Notes: generated by a model not told the origin, from the letters alone. A stretch of DNA of 32,470 nucleotides from Funneliformis mosseae (GCA_910592005.1 CAJVPP010000433.1:1-32470); one strand, 5' to 3'; shown: positions 11,318 to 23,214, counted from the stretch's first letter. Numbers and translations: made by a program.

Positions 11318-13361
11318 TTTCTCTTTATATTAGAAAAAGTGGTATGAAGTTGAGAATTTATTGAGGAAATTGGTACGAGTTGTCTAAAGTGAATAATAAG
11401 GAAATATATATTAAATAATTGCGTAATAAAATAAAATTCTTAAGGAAAATATGGAAATTATCAACTTTGACTTTTGTAGAGTGGTTGCAAGGTATTTAAG
11501 ACGAAAAGGCGGGTAATAAAATTTATTTAACGGCAAGTTAGGTTTAAAAACGTTACAAAGGCAAAAGGCGAGCATTAGTTTTATGTCATTTACCTAAATT
11601 CGTCGAAGTTCAAATTTCTTTAGATCTTGTGGAACGGACATGATAATCTTAAATGGATTACCCAAAATCGGTTGGAACGATCTAAAAAAAAACCGAACAT
11701 AATGGTGGATATAATATACCCTTTAAGAAAGTTGGTTTGTTTGAGCTCAGGTAAATCTGAAAATCACATTTGTTGTTTATAAAATCGCAAGGTTTAATTT
11801 GATCGAAAGACATTAAAAGAAATATATAAAATACAGTATATAAATTTAAATTTATCTCGATAAGTTCAGAATAAATTTTCCGTTTGGACAAAGGGCATCA
11901 GGTGGAAATGACCAATATAACTTAATGAAGGTACTTATTGTTTAGGCTGTGCCGCTTGCTTTGCTTGTTGTGCAGTGCTTGTTTGCTGTTCTGTGAAATG
12001 TTTGGTCGATCATTGTAATAAATCAACCTGTGTTCTAGAAAAAGACAAATTCTCTTTGCATTCGTTGATGTCCAAGAATATTATGGAATAATGGACTAAT
12101 TGGTGTTAAAAATGGTTGTTTCACAAGCCGGTAAATCGACTTTTGGATTAGTGCCGCATATAACAAAACGAGGAATAGGATCATTGGCTCAAACGTTCAA
12201 TTCTCTAATCTTTTTCCATTTAAACGAAAGATGTCATCACTTAACCATCGAATTTACAAGGTAATGAGATTTATTTCCGTCAAAAATGATTTGAAACGTT
12301 TTAATTAAGGCATGCAGCTTTTCAAAAAATTGAAACTCTTGGATTTATTATTAAGGGCCAGTTATTTGGTTACTTTATATTTCGTTTACTAAGAGAATTA
12401 ACTTCATTTTATTGATAATAATTCATTTCTCTATTATTATGAAATAATCAGTTATTATTAAAGTTTAAGCTTTAAGAACCGAAAAAAAACTGCTATCAGA
12501 TTCGGCCACGATTAAATCTAGCGGGTTTCGAAACCTTTTTCATAAATTGTAGAAATCACGTTTCATTTAAACCATTTTACTTTGGCTTGAAAGATTGTTT
12601 ATTATGAAGACAACTACTTGGAGTATTTCAATATGTCAATAGGAATATAGTTGTAAAAACAAGGCGTTGTGCGTTGTTAAGAAATTTGGAACTAAAAAGA
12701 GATGATGTTTCTAAAATAAAAATTCCTTAACAGTTAAAATGTAATCTATTACTATCTCGAGAAAATAAAATATCGAATCACTAAATTTCTAAAATTCCTA
12801 AAAATGTAATCTATTCTATCTCGAAAAAAAAAAAAAAATTATATTGAATCACTAAATTTCTAAATTCCTAACATTCATAAGATACAAAGAGTTTCATCTA
12901 TGGAATAAATTATAAAGATTTCAACGTTCTTTTCTCACCAAAAAAAAATTGGGAAATAAGTTATTGGATGTTCACGTTAATCAAACGATTTCCATTTGAA
13001 GCAACTGTGGCGACGCTAGCATATGCGTGCATAATCATCTTCCTACATTCAAAAGTTGGATATTCATTTTATTATAATATGTGAAAGTGCCCAAGAGCAA
13101 AGATGATTGAAATATAATAATAATAAAAGCCATTAATTACACTGTAATTAGCTTGAATTGATATAAATACAAATATAATTTCATCGCCTGACACGGTCGT
13201 GAGTTATAGAATAAAATGCATCAAAAGAAATCGTTGCCTTTTTGTTGCAATTGAAACATGTTTGGCTTATAATTATCAGAATAAAACAGTAATCATGCCT
13301 TTGTTAACGTATCCATCAATTTATTTTTTCTTTTTTTTTTTTTCAAATCAAATGTTGAGCT
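11318..13361. other. intergenic spacer of 2 kb
   Basis: Upstream region of the insulysin gene and downstream region of the SERTA-like gene. A 50-codon plus-strand frame at 12113-12265 (starting MVVSQAGKSTFG) and short minus-strand frames near 11925-12050 have no recognisable domain and no convincing partner exon. A 69-codon minus frame at 11682-11891 is likewise unsupported. A two-copy tandem repeat lies at 12737-12870. Confidence 0.5.
12737..12870. repeat. tandem duplication, two copies of about 65 bp
   Basis: Copy 1 (12737-12800) and copy 2 (12802-12870) share AAATGTAATCTATT, TATCTCGA and GAATCACTAAATTTCTAAA in the same order. Copy 2 has a long A-run inserted after CTCGA and a few base differences. 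Confidence 0.75.
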
Positions 13362-14329
13362 TTAGACGCGCTTAACTTTCTTGCAACCTGCTTGGCTTGC
13401 TACACCAAAAGCATTTTGTTTATCAAAGCCCCGATCGCGCTTGCCCAATTGACTTGGAACTAATATTTCGTGGCTGTCTTGGGGTGAAAATGAAACAGCG
13501 ATTGAAGGCTTCCTTTCATAATAGTGATCGTTAAAATTTAAGACCGCCCTATCATCGCATTCTATTGCATTTTCATTGACATAAAGTTCCTGCGATGCCT
13601 CAAATGAGACGGTTGCAATTAAACTATCATTGCCACTTTCATGGTCAATTTTAGGAGATTCATCACCGGACTTGATGCCGCACGAGTCATCACAATTTTC
13701 CAATACAATATCCGGGACATCATCAATTCCAGATATGATCCCATATTTGAATATATATGGATTCAAACTATATTCTATTTCGTCATCTCGTTCTTCTGTC
13801 GTTTCATATTTATCTGGCTCATCATTAGCGCCATACGCTTCGAGAACACCTGAAAATATTCAAAACAAAATAATTATTTTTAGCTGTCACCTGTTCGTTG
13901 ACATTCCAGTTAGTTAAAATACAGAATCTAATGTTTCTTGTTAAAATTATCTTTTTCGAAATAAAATAAAAAATTATAAATAGATAAAAGTTGTTTACTT
14001 TTCTCTGAATTTAGGTTATCTATTTTCAAGTCGGCAAGGCACAAAGTACGGGATATCAACAAAAATTTCCTTAATTCCGGAATTTCGGATTCCTCAAAGT
14101 CGTCAAATTCCCTAAGTTTTTTCTTGCAAATTCCCAGGATTCTTTTTCCTTTGGAAATCTCGTCCTTCTTTTCTTTATAAGATTCTTTCAAGCCATCTGG
14201 GAAAGGATGGCTGTATCGATCAAACCTAAACATCGTATGGCACAGTTCAAGTGGAAATGGTAGCTTTGGTTGGTAATAATGATAAAGATAGAATAAAGGA
14301 ACATGTGACTTAGTTTCGCCGTTTTCTAC
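13362..14329 (-). CDS. hypothetical protein with a SERTA-like motif
   Basis: Two exons are clear: one ending at 13999 with donor A|GTAAAC, and the final exon 13849-13362. From the ATG at 14233 the product is 240 aa. The same frame stays open for 32 more codons to an acceptor-like CAG ending at 14330, and that stretch looks coding (GETKSHVPLFYLYHYYQPKL), so there may be a missing upstream exon. Residues 31-69 (counted from the 14233 ATG) contain K-L, then EIPELRKFLLISRTL. This resembles the SERTA motif of transcription and cell-cycle cofactors, EPxLRxxVLIxNTL. The C-terminal 160 aa are acidic and probably disordered and end in the basic cluster KKVKR, a possible nuclear localisation signal. 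The SERTA call rests on remembered family features and needs a profile search. Confidence 0.6.
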
Positions 14330-16152
14330 CTGCAGGTCAATTGAAAAGAGTTATTTTGAAAAGGATTTCTTACATATCTTAAGTGGTAACCGAAAGTTTT
14401 GACACGAAATCTTTCAAACTTTTTTCTTTAAATTTTTGTGATAAAAAAAGAAAAATTTATTGATAATAAGGTTTATGAAATAAAAAAAGAGCGAAAAGTA
14501 ATTAATCAAGACGATTTCTATGGAAGCGGAAAAGAAAAAAAAGAAGTTGGCTACAAAATTTTTTTTTTTACGGATTAATTTATGTGTGTCATCAAGTTAT
14601 TTAATTTTGACGACGATCCATTTCAAAATAGATTTTTCTAGATTTGGAATTTATTTCAACCAAAGAATGAATGTTTCACCAACACAATGAATTTTTTAGC
14701 TTGCGTTGTTTGATGAATTGTTTTAAGTTAACTCTGGTAACGATAGTTTTTTTTTTTAACCAAGCTTTGTTTGTTTGTTCTATTTTTTTTTTTTTTTTTT
14801 ATTTCTAATCCTAATCACATGTTTAAAAAAGAAAAAATTTTTTCTTGACTTTCACGTGATGTGATATTAAAAAAAAAGTTACTAGATACTTTGCGATTAG
14901 TAAATAGGTAATTAAAGGTAACTAATTTAAATATCACCCAAATAGGAAATGGTAATAGGATGATTAAGCTTGTATTTTTTTATTTATTAAAATTACTTAA
15001 AATAGTACAAAAATACTGAAGATTTCGATTAATAAGCGTGTTTATAGTTTACATCTGAGAATCCCGGTTTTCTGATCTCTTGTTCACTCCAAAATTTTTG
15101 CATTTTCATCAAAATAAATAAGAATTTCGTCTATGATTTCGATTTCAAAATATTTATATATAAATAAATATAAAAATAATTATATTTTCTAAATTTTCGA
15201 TCGAAATTTTGACGCCTACTTGTATGAATCTTTGGAACACGTTGATATGATTATAAAACCCAAGAAGGTTGTTCCAAAATGAATTCTTTTCTCTGCTTCA
15301 GAAATTTTAACGCAAAGATTGCGTGGCGTAAATTAATCTGCCGTAATAAATTTCGCTAAATTTTTTTTTAACAATGAAAAAGTTTCAAATAGTCAAGGCG
15401 TAACCTTGATGTATTTATAATATTGAAGGTTTAGTTAGTATAATAGAATTTCGAATTCAACTCATTTTCTTTTAGTTATTGATTGCTATTATTAGCTAAA
15501 AGCTTGGCGTAAATTTCAAAATAAAATATTTTAAGTCGAGAGATCAAATCTATTACACTCTTTTTGGTAAAGTTATGATTACAATATATAACTTTTTTTT
15601 TTTAGGTTTAAAACTTGAAAATTGTGATTCATCAATCACATGTCACATTCTTCATCAGCAAAGGTCAAATCGAACATCGTAGACTCTTTCGATCCTTAGG
15701 TATAGGCTCAGATTGAACATTTCTATATCTTTTGAAAAATAAATCGTTAAAGAGAACAAATTAGGATTTCTATAAAGCACTAATGAGAAGCTATAAAGAT
15801 AAATGATTTATCCCTTAGATCCGCCGGAATAAATGCTAATCATATAAAAATGTATCAAGTTCTATGCTTCATATTTTCACCCAACTTATGAAATCCTTTT
15901 AATCGGTTTCAAAGGCTAAAATATCAAACTTAAAACTTTATATAGGCAAACTGTATACAGTATATAGTAAAAATCTATTTTGCAGCATTGATAACCGTCA
16001 AAGTTTCGAGTTTTTCGATAAACAATTTACCTTCATTTTATTTTAAATCTAGTTTTTTGAAATTATTAATTTGGCTAAAAGTTTTTTAAAATATTTACTA
16101 ATTCAAATAATCAAATATTATCAAAAATAATTCTATTATGATATATCACAAT
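14330..16152. other. intergenic spacer of 1.8 kb
   Basis: AT-rich and without supported genes. It contains a TCACGTGA E-box palindrome at 14852-14859 and several T-runs. A first exon of the SERTA-like gene could be hidden just above 14330, but I could not find an ATG and donor that fit. Confidence 0.5.
14852..14859. promoter_or_regulatory. TCACGTGA E-box palindrome
   Basis: An 8-bp palindrome of the kind bound by bHLH factors such as Cbf1 in yeast. It lies about 520 bp upstream of the SERTA-like gene's known exon. A second copy is at 27501-27508. Binding is inferred only from the motif. Confidence 0.25.
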
Positions 16153-16172
16153 TCCTACGAAATTAGAATTAT

Positions 16173-18129
16173 CTAGGTAAATATTTTGAAAGATAAAAAA
16201 ACAAGGAAGAATAATTTTGTCGAACACTTACAAAATCTATCAGGAAACAAGACGGGAGCAAGCAAAGACCAATAATATAATAAAAAGCAAATCCAACTTG
16301 AAATAACTTTGACCCAAACTATGGTAAAACTTTGACCAATTGCAACCAACTTTTCATTGCCAGTAATTGTAATGGTATTCCTACAACAGATAGGACGTTT
16401 AAAATTCAATTTTTTTTTTTTTTTAAAAAAAAAAATATTAAAGTAAAAAATATTCATCTTAACGATAAACTTACCAGTTCGTCAATAACATGGCAACATA
16501 CATAGCAGCAATTGCAAATATGAAGTGAAAGAATACGTAATTATAAGCAACCTCATGTTTTTTACCGTCTACAGGATCATAACTGACCTTTTCTCCTTTT
16601 TCAACCAGAGATGATGAAGGTAGAATCCTAAATAATAAAAAAAAAAAAATGATGAGATAAATTATTGACTTGTTTAATCGATTGATTCACTCACCTTCTT
16701 TCAACATCATCATCATCTGGAAAATGCTTTGAGGGTAAGGATTGTTCATCTTTGGGCTCGTTTGTCATCAAAGGGATCATATCATGCATATCATCAGCAA
16801 CATAATCATCACAATTAACACGATGATATTTATAATGATGGTCTGAAGAAGAAAGGTAGTTCATTAATAACGCCTTGCCTTGACTAGCTGTTCTTGAAGT
16901 TGAATAAGCGATAGCCAAAAAAGTAAATAAAGATCCAAAGACAACTGATGTTTTTCGTGTTTTATGAGGGGATTTTAATGGATTACACATGTCATGAGGC
17001 GGTTCGTTCGTCACTGCACTTAAGATTAAATAAGTACAATAAATTACCACCATTGATGCTTGTGACAATCCCGAACGAGGATTTCCTTCTTGAATTTTTG
17101 GTTGGATACATAATAATATTCCAAGTACGCATAATATCAAATTGAATGATATAAAAAATTGGTTGACAGAACATCCTGATCCGGCAAAGAATTCATACAT
17201 TAACGATGTCATCAATATTGCGCCAGCAAACATTAAAAGTGTTGACCAAATAAGAATGATTTTCCATTTGTTATTATTAGATTGATCATATTTGTCCAGG
17301 CACTTTTCACTCCAAGTGTGCGCAAAATCTACCAAGAGAATTAATCCGACAAGGATAAATATTGTTGCCCCGATCAATGAAACATAATTTCCCCAAAACA
17401 AAAAAAGGTCATTCGAGATGAAAAATGTTCCAATAATAAGGATTATCCAGAATATCACCTTTGGTCCCCACCATCTAATACATATAAAAAGAGATATATG
17501 CTAAATGAAGTATGCGGCGGCTAAGAAACCAAGAGAACGAACAACTTTTAATTGTAATTTACCCATTTTGGATTGCAGCTCGAGGATCACGCGTATCTTT
17601 AACACCAACAACCAAAACTCCCAAAATAAAATGGAACAATGAAAGTGCAAAACAGATTCGATGAACCTAAATTATAACATTAGAATTCTAAAGTATTTAA
17701 ATGATAATATACATTGCATGATTTACCGTTAAAACTCCAAAACAACTTCCTTCCGGGCAATTCAATTGTAAGGATTTATGTATATTTTTCTCAAGTTTTT
17801 TAGCAACCCAATCAGACATCATTACCCATGCAAGCTATTTTAGAAATGAAATGATTGATCAGAATATTCGCAATACGATACGTATAAACGATTTTCTAAT
17901 TTACTTACGATTGAATTTAAAAGTAGCATTATCTAAGGTTAAAAGACGTTGTTGATTAATCAATATTCAATTTCTGATCGAAGAATGTTTATTTACTTAC
18001 TGCATAAGCAACTCTTGCTACTTTAGAATCACCACAATGACGTGTTCGGAAACATGCTGCGGCTGAAAAACACGAAACAAAACATGATGTTATGGCGCCA
18101 AGTCCTAGGAAGTTGGAGGCAATTCCCAT
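16173..18129 (-). CDS. TMS1: Serinc/TDE1 family multipass membrane protein
   Basis: A multipass membrane protein of the serine-incorporator family; yeast Tms1 is the relative. Its biochemical role is still debated. Exons in phase: 18129-18001, 17932-17909 (only 24 nt), 17834-17727, 17666-17563, 17474-16695, 16627-16475 and 16380 onward. The N-terminus is Gly/Cys-rich (ITSCFVSCFSAAACF), followed by VARVAYA, then LAWVMMSDWVAKKLE and PEGSCFGVLTVHRICFALS, and GWWGPKVIFWIILI across an exon junction. A hydrophilic loop rich in Asp and His precedes the last two membrane segments. WVKVISSWICFLLYYWSLLAPVLFPDRF is split here only as description: the part up to LLYYWS and the PDRF end are typical of the family. 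Read through, the last exon gives 501 aa and stops at 16173. If the strong donor GTAAGT at 16231 is used with the acceptor at 16155, the protein ends at PDRF (482 aa), which fits the family better. Confidence 0.92.
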
Positions 18130-18219
18130 TTTCTGATAAATAGGGTCTTGGATATTTTCCAGGGAAAATCTATCACGGGAAAATAAATTAAAATTATTCG
18201 TGGCACAGCAAAATTAACG

Positions 18220-18235
18220 TGGCGCAGTCGCGATG
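18220..18235. promoter_or_regulatory. TGGCGCAGTC motif, copy 2
   Basis: TGGCGCAGTCGCGATG lies about 90 bp upstream of the Serinc ATG. It differs from the copy at 5052-5067 at only 2 of 16 positions. A shorter partial copy, CGTGGCACAG, lies 20 bp to its left at about 18199-18208. Confidence 0.3.
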
Positions 18236-19377
18236 TAAAAAATTTAATGTTCTAGCATTTATTGAATTTTAACGCACAAAAGGGTTATAAGCACTACCTT
18301 CACAAAGAGGCCACAGAATATTCCAAATTAAAATGTATTATATAATGTTAGGATTGATACCTTATTATGTGAAGAGATCAATAGCAAAAGCAAGAGAGAC
18401 CCCCCAAAAGACTTGACAAGAATCAAAGGTAGAATGAAACAGAGCCTTTTATAATAAAATTTTTAATGTTTCATCTATTAATTCCGATTTGATGATATAA
18501 TAATGAATAATGAGAATACTCTGTTTAGATAAGTTCGTCAAGGGGATAAAGAGACGATGGAACAAAAACAAAAGTAAATAAATAAATAATTAATTAATTA
18601 ATTAAATCAGTTTGCCACTTGACAATGTCATGTGATAATGAATTTTTAATTGAAAAACAATTTTATCTTGAAATGAACTAAATTGAGCGAAATTTGTAAC
18701 AAAAGTGCATATATCGGGATATTCACTTTGCATCGCGGAGAAAACTTTTTTACATTATATGTTTAGATTTCTTCTCATATCGAACTAACTCAATAAAGAA
18801 ATATCTCACGAGAATTTATTTTTTTTTGTTGTTGTTTTTTGACCTATGCTACGAGCAATAAATTTTTATCAGATGTCAATATTTATCGTTATGTACGCCC
18901 TTTATCATTTTGTAACACTAACCTTTTTTGTTTTTTCTTTTTTTATTGGTGTAACATTAAAACAGACAAATATATAGATAAATAAATAAAGATCATAATG
19001 ACCATGGGTTATCTTAGTTACAAGGGGCATTTGACCTTCTCTAGAATGAGTACTTTATTAGAAAGGGAGAAAACTGCCGAAAAAAAGAGTTTTTGAATTA
19101 AATGCTAAATATGGACATATTATATACACCACATATAAAGTAAGTTTTTTTTTTTTTTCCAAATGACAAAATTGTCAAAATATGTTCAGATTTAGCACTA
19201 ATTCATTTTTTATTTTTTCTAGCCATTTCCCCCTTTTCTATTGCAAAGGTCCCAAATGACCAAAATCAAGACGAAATTTTGACCGAAATTTGGGTTTTTA
19301 AAAAGGTTTCATGTATCTTCAACTGTTAAATTGTATAAATCATCAATTAGTTCATCATCAGCTACTTTACTAATAAT

Positions 19378-19412
19378 CCCATATGCGCACGAATTTTTAT
19401 ATTAGAACTTTC
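19378..19412 (-). pseudogene. relic fragment of a BTB-domain gene
   Basis: The stretch CATATGCGCACG followed by an AATTTTTATATTAGAA-like run closely matches 21272-21307 inside the BTB gene upstream. In the minus sense it reads SNIKIRAHMGLL, against SNVKNFRAHMNIL in the intact gene, and then hits a stop. It is most simply a decayed fragment of a paralogue or of a partial tandem duplication. Confidence 0.45.
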
Positions 19413-19884
19413 AATTTTAAAATTAATTTGACGTAAAGTTCATAGTATTATTCAGATTATGATTGTTCCCAAAGTTATAAAGAAAATAAGATCCTTGAAC
19501 AAAAATATTCTGATGTTTTATATATTACGAGTTTTATTATAAATATTCATATATTAAAGCTCGTAATAATGGTCCGATTATTTTTCTATAATAAAATTTT
19601 CTCGATATAATGAACTCTTACAGAAATAAGAAACTTTGCCTGTATATAATAAATTAATATAGGATGACAGTATAAAAAGTATTCTTTGTATATATATATT
19701 GCAACAATTTTGTTGAGGAAATGTTACACGAGATTTAAATTCGCTGTGGAAATTTACGTCTTTGTTTGTATCGAATTAATAAGTATAACCAAAATACCTA
19801 ATTTTAAATAATGTTTTTCTTTTGATGCATAATTTTACATGTTCTAAAATTTAAAGCTTATGTAATATATAAAAATAAAAACGG

Positions 19885-21398
19885 TTATCTTCTAATTATT
19901 TGAAATACCTCATAATCCTCTATAGAAAAACAATCATCAGTATCACGTATCTTTTTTTCATAACTACCTTTTTGACAATAATTTGAATAATCATCTATTA
20001 TTACGTTAAATGAATATATGATAAGATCGGATCCAAAGCCTGGTCCGTCATTAATTTGATAGTATAAAGCACGATCTTTCATAACCACATTACTTTGGAT
20101 CGCATCCTTAATCGAGTTATTCTCCTTTTTAAAAGAAAATATAAAGCTGTCTTTAGCCTCGTTCCAACCACCTCCAGGTTTCCATACTATGGGATTATAT
20201 CCTCCCAAAATCTCGTTCGATCCCTTTACTTTAACAAAGGTAACATTATTTGGTTTACCATCGCATAATTTATGAAATTTATCTGGGGTAAAACCATCTC
20301 GGCTCCCTCTAAACAATAATTCAAATTTGTATGGTAAATAAAATTCTCTTAAATGAGAGAAATTACTGTTAAAGTCAATTTTATCAATCCATCGGGAAAT
20401 CATTGAAACGACATTTAAATTAACAATTTGTGAATCAAGGATTCCATCAATCACAATACTTCTAGGGAATAAAACATGATCATTTGGTTTGCTATCAGGG
20501 TCCATATAAGAACCCATCAAATCTTCATAAAATTTTTGATTTAAAAGTTTCTCAAATGGTCTAACCTTTCCAAAGAATTCTTTTGAAGATAAACTAAAAA
20601 ATCTAACCAGAGGCAGGCAACGTTGCAAAGTACATTCCATCATTTTGAAATCATTATAGGTCCAAGTTACCGGATCCGAGTCAAGGGTTGGATTTCGTGC
20701 AAGACCCCAATTTAACACATGATCCCAAACTTCTACTTCTTTCATTTGTAAATCGTCCTTTTTAATGAATGATACTAAAGTTCCTTCGGGAAGTAAGGTA
20801 GAATCAAGTGAGGTAAAAAATTTCTCGGGGGTTTTGACCATTAAATTCGTACAGAATTTTTGAAGTTCTGATAAACCATTAGATTGAAAGCAAGCTCGAT
20901 ATGTAAGCTCAAAATTTTGTTCCATCCATTCGGATTTGTTATTAATCAAATACTCTTGCAAATAATCGGTTAACTCCTGAATGAGAAATTCATTAGCAAC
21001 GGTCAAAACTTTAAGGATGTTCAAAGAATCTTGCTCATTTAATAAAAGCATGCCACCATAAATGTACCTATATCAAAATAAAACAATAAAATTTAAATTT
21101 AAAGATTAAAAATTATCAAATCGTTATTATGTATATCACACACTTACACTAAGATGATTTGAAAGATCTCCGGTGAAATACCTGGCAACTTCAAATGAGT
21201 CAAGGCAGTATGATTTTTTTTATTTGAAGTTAAAGCCCTTCGAAAACTCGGAGAACGATAACATAAAATATTCATATGCGCACGGAAATTTTTTACATTA
21301 GAATCCTCACCAACTTCAATTGTAATATCGTAAAATTCATCATCTTTCAATAATTCAATGTAATCTTTACTTAAATTTAGTAAAAATTGGTTTGACAT
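19885..21398 (-). CDS. BTB-BACK-TLDc domain protein
   Basis: Probably a cytosolic or nuclear adaptor: BTB/BACK proteins often serve as Cullin-3 substrate receptors, and the TLDc domain is linked to oxidative stress response and V-ATPase regulation. Two exons, 21398-21148 and 21067-19885, join in phase with the junction reading ILVYIYGG, giving 477 aa. The BTB domain covers about residues 15-115 (YDITIEVGED, FRAHMNILCYRSPSF), the BACK region about 115-230 (VANEFLIQELTDYLQEYL), and TLDc the last 180 residues or so (LLFRGSRDGFT, EILGGYNPIVWKPGGGW, SFIFSF). I chose the ATG at 21398 rather than 21446 because it has an A-rich context and gives the usual MSNQFLLNLSKD-type start; the 16 extra residues look like leader. 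This architecture is hugely amplified in Glomeromycotina; the partner is unknown. Confidence 0.93.
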
Positions 21399-22386
21399 AT
21401 TTGTTTGTAAATTTTTAAAATAAAAAATGTGGAATAAAGAGGACAATTATTAATTCGTCAAAAAAAAAAAATTTTTATATATACATTGGGGGGGGGATGG
21501 TAAATCTATGAAAATTTATTCAAATATGGTTTAATATCTGTTGTCGGATAAATTGTTGCTCCAAATTTTTTATTTACATGATGAAAATCAATTAATTTCG
21601 AATAGAAACAAGCCCTTTTGCTAAAAAAATAAAAATAAAAATATTTAAAAGATTGTTAAGTTCGTCCATAAAATAATTTCATTTTTAACGAATCTGTCCA
21701 AATGCATAGTTTACAACTAGCGATCGACCGAACGGAATTAGGATCGAATTTTTTTTTTAAAAAAAAAAATTTATTTTATATGAATATATAACTTTTATGC
21801 CTTTATTTTTAAAAGAAACAAACATACTTTTAATTATTGGCGAATTATATTACAATTGTGTCAATTGACAAAATCAATGAAACAAAATTCATGTTGTGTT
21901 ATTTTTGTACAATAACTTGCATAATCACGAACTTTAAAGACGCATTTTATGATCAATTTCTTCTTTTTTAAAAAAACATTTTATTTATTATGAAATCTAA
22001 ATTCATTTAAAAGTTAAGAGTATTATTATCGTTATAAAAAATAATTTTTATTTATAGATTAAATTAATATCTAATTTATTTTTGTGTAGCATACTCGTTA
22101 ATACGTATATTCTCATATAAATATCGGTGATTTGTGTCCATTTCATTTTTGAAACAAAAAGAAAATGTAATGTAAACTTACATATATACGTAAAACAAAT
22201 GAATGGAATTGAAACACAAAACAAATCCGTGAAACACAGTAGTTTCAATTGAATTGATCCAGGAGTTCGTACTCCATTCACAATGGTATTCTTCAACAAA
22301 AGGTAGTCGTATCTTTCGTTTATGTAAACACATGAACAATCTCATATCAAAAAAAAGATAGACTGGTATCTTCAACCTCATTACAA

Positions 22387-22596
22387 ATGATCAGACGGGA
22401 TTCATCCAAGTTAACTGATGAATTTGACAAGGTTTCAAATATGGTAAACAGCAAAACACGAAAGGTAACAAGGAAACAGTTAGAAAGATGCTTTGTTGGT
22501 CTCATTACAAATTTCGATTGGTTTCCAAAGGGAATCTATGTGATAATTAAAATAAAGCTTAACATTCAGAACATTGGAGGATTGGATGTGGTATAA
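22387..22596 (+). CDS. small open reading frame, unknown
   Basis: A 69-codon frame starting MIRRDSSKLTDEFDKVSN, basic in the middle (SKTRKVTRKQLERC) and with no domain I recognise. It contains three GTAA-type sites, so it may be part of a spliced transcript or not a gene at all. A perfect GC-rich hairpin follows 21 bp after the stop codon. It is listed because local GC is higher than the flanks. Confidence 0.2.
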   Translation: MIRRDSSKLTDEFDKVSNMVNSKTRKVTRKQLERCFVGLITNFDWFPKGIYVIIKIKLNIQNIGGLDVV

Positions 22597-22617
22597 AAGT
22601 AGATCGATATTAATGGT

Positions 22618-22640
22618 GCCCGAAGGATATTCCTTCGGGC
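22618..22640. repeat. perfect hairpin with 10-bp GC-rich arms
   Basis: GCCCGAAGGA, a TAT loop, then the exact reverse complement. It resembles a bacterial intrinsic terminator stem but is followed only by a short T-rich stretch (TTTGCTT). In this AT-rich setting such a perfect GC-rich stem is unlikely to be chance. Confidence 0.8.
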
Positions 22641-23185
22641 TTTGCTTGATGGATGCCATTCATAATTGATGTGTTACATTCCCATCCAAAACTCATTAAA
22701 TTGTGAAACAAATGAAATGAACTCATTAAAAATATTTACAATAACATAATCAAAATTTATAATCCTAAACAAAATAACCTCCTAATTCAACAAATTAAAA
22801 AGCTTGTAATATTAATATGAAATCCGAAATAAAGGTTTGTACTTTTAAAGAAATTGGCTTAGACGATTTATCGGCTTGTAGTATTTATATCGAAGCATTC
22901 AAAATAAGAAATTTGATAGTCCTTGAACTTCACATTACACAGACTATGAAAATTTTCCATATTGTTACTAATTTTGGGTAATTTATAAATTTATAAAGGA
23001 TTCGTTGTTTGAATTTCTAACCTCTATATTCCGTTAATGAGAACCGATAATTCCTTTAATTCCCTTTTGTCAATTGCGATCACCTCCTTCCATAACAATC
23101 GTAAAAAACTGCAAATAATACAATTTTTTATAAACCATTTGATTTTTATCATTTAATTTTACTCCCTTTATTATACAACTTTCTT

Positions 23186-23214
23186 TGGCTTAGCGGTGGC
23201 TTAATAGTGGCTTA
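23186..23214 (+). promoter_or_regulatory. three TGGCTTA motifs at 11-bp spacing
   Basis: TGGCTTA starts at 23186, 23197 and 23208, about one helical turn apart, 100-130 bp upstream of the dipeptidyl aminopeptidase ATG. This could be a multi-site element for a DNA-binding factor; no factor is assigned. Confidence 0.35.

Larger units (their letters stand above)
18130..19884. other. intergenic spacer of 1.75 kb
   Basis: Upstream region of the Serinc gene and downstream region of the BTB gene. It contains the GC-rich motif at 18220-18235 and a short relic of a BTB gene near 19378-19412. Otherwise it is AT-rich with no supported gene. Confidence 0.55.

Noticed and set aside
16948..17174. ORFs on both strands inside the large Serinc exon.
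   Set aside because: They overlap a recognised membrane-protein exon and have no domain of their own.
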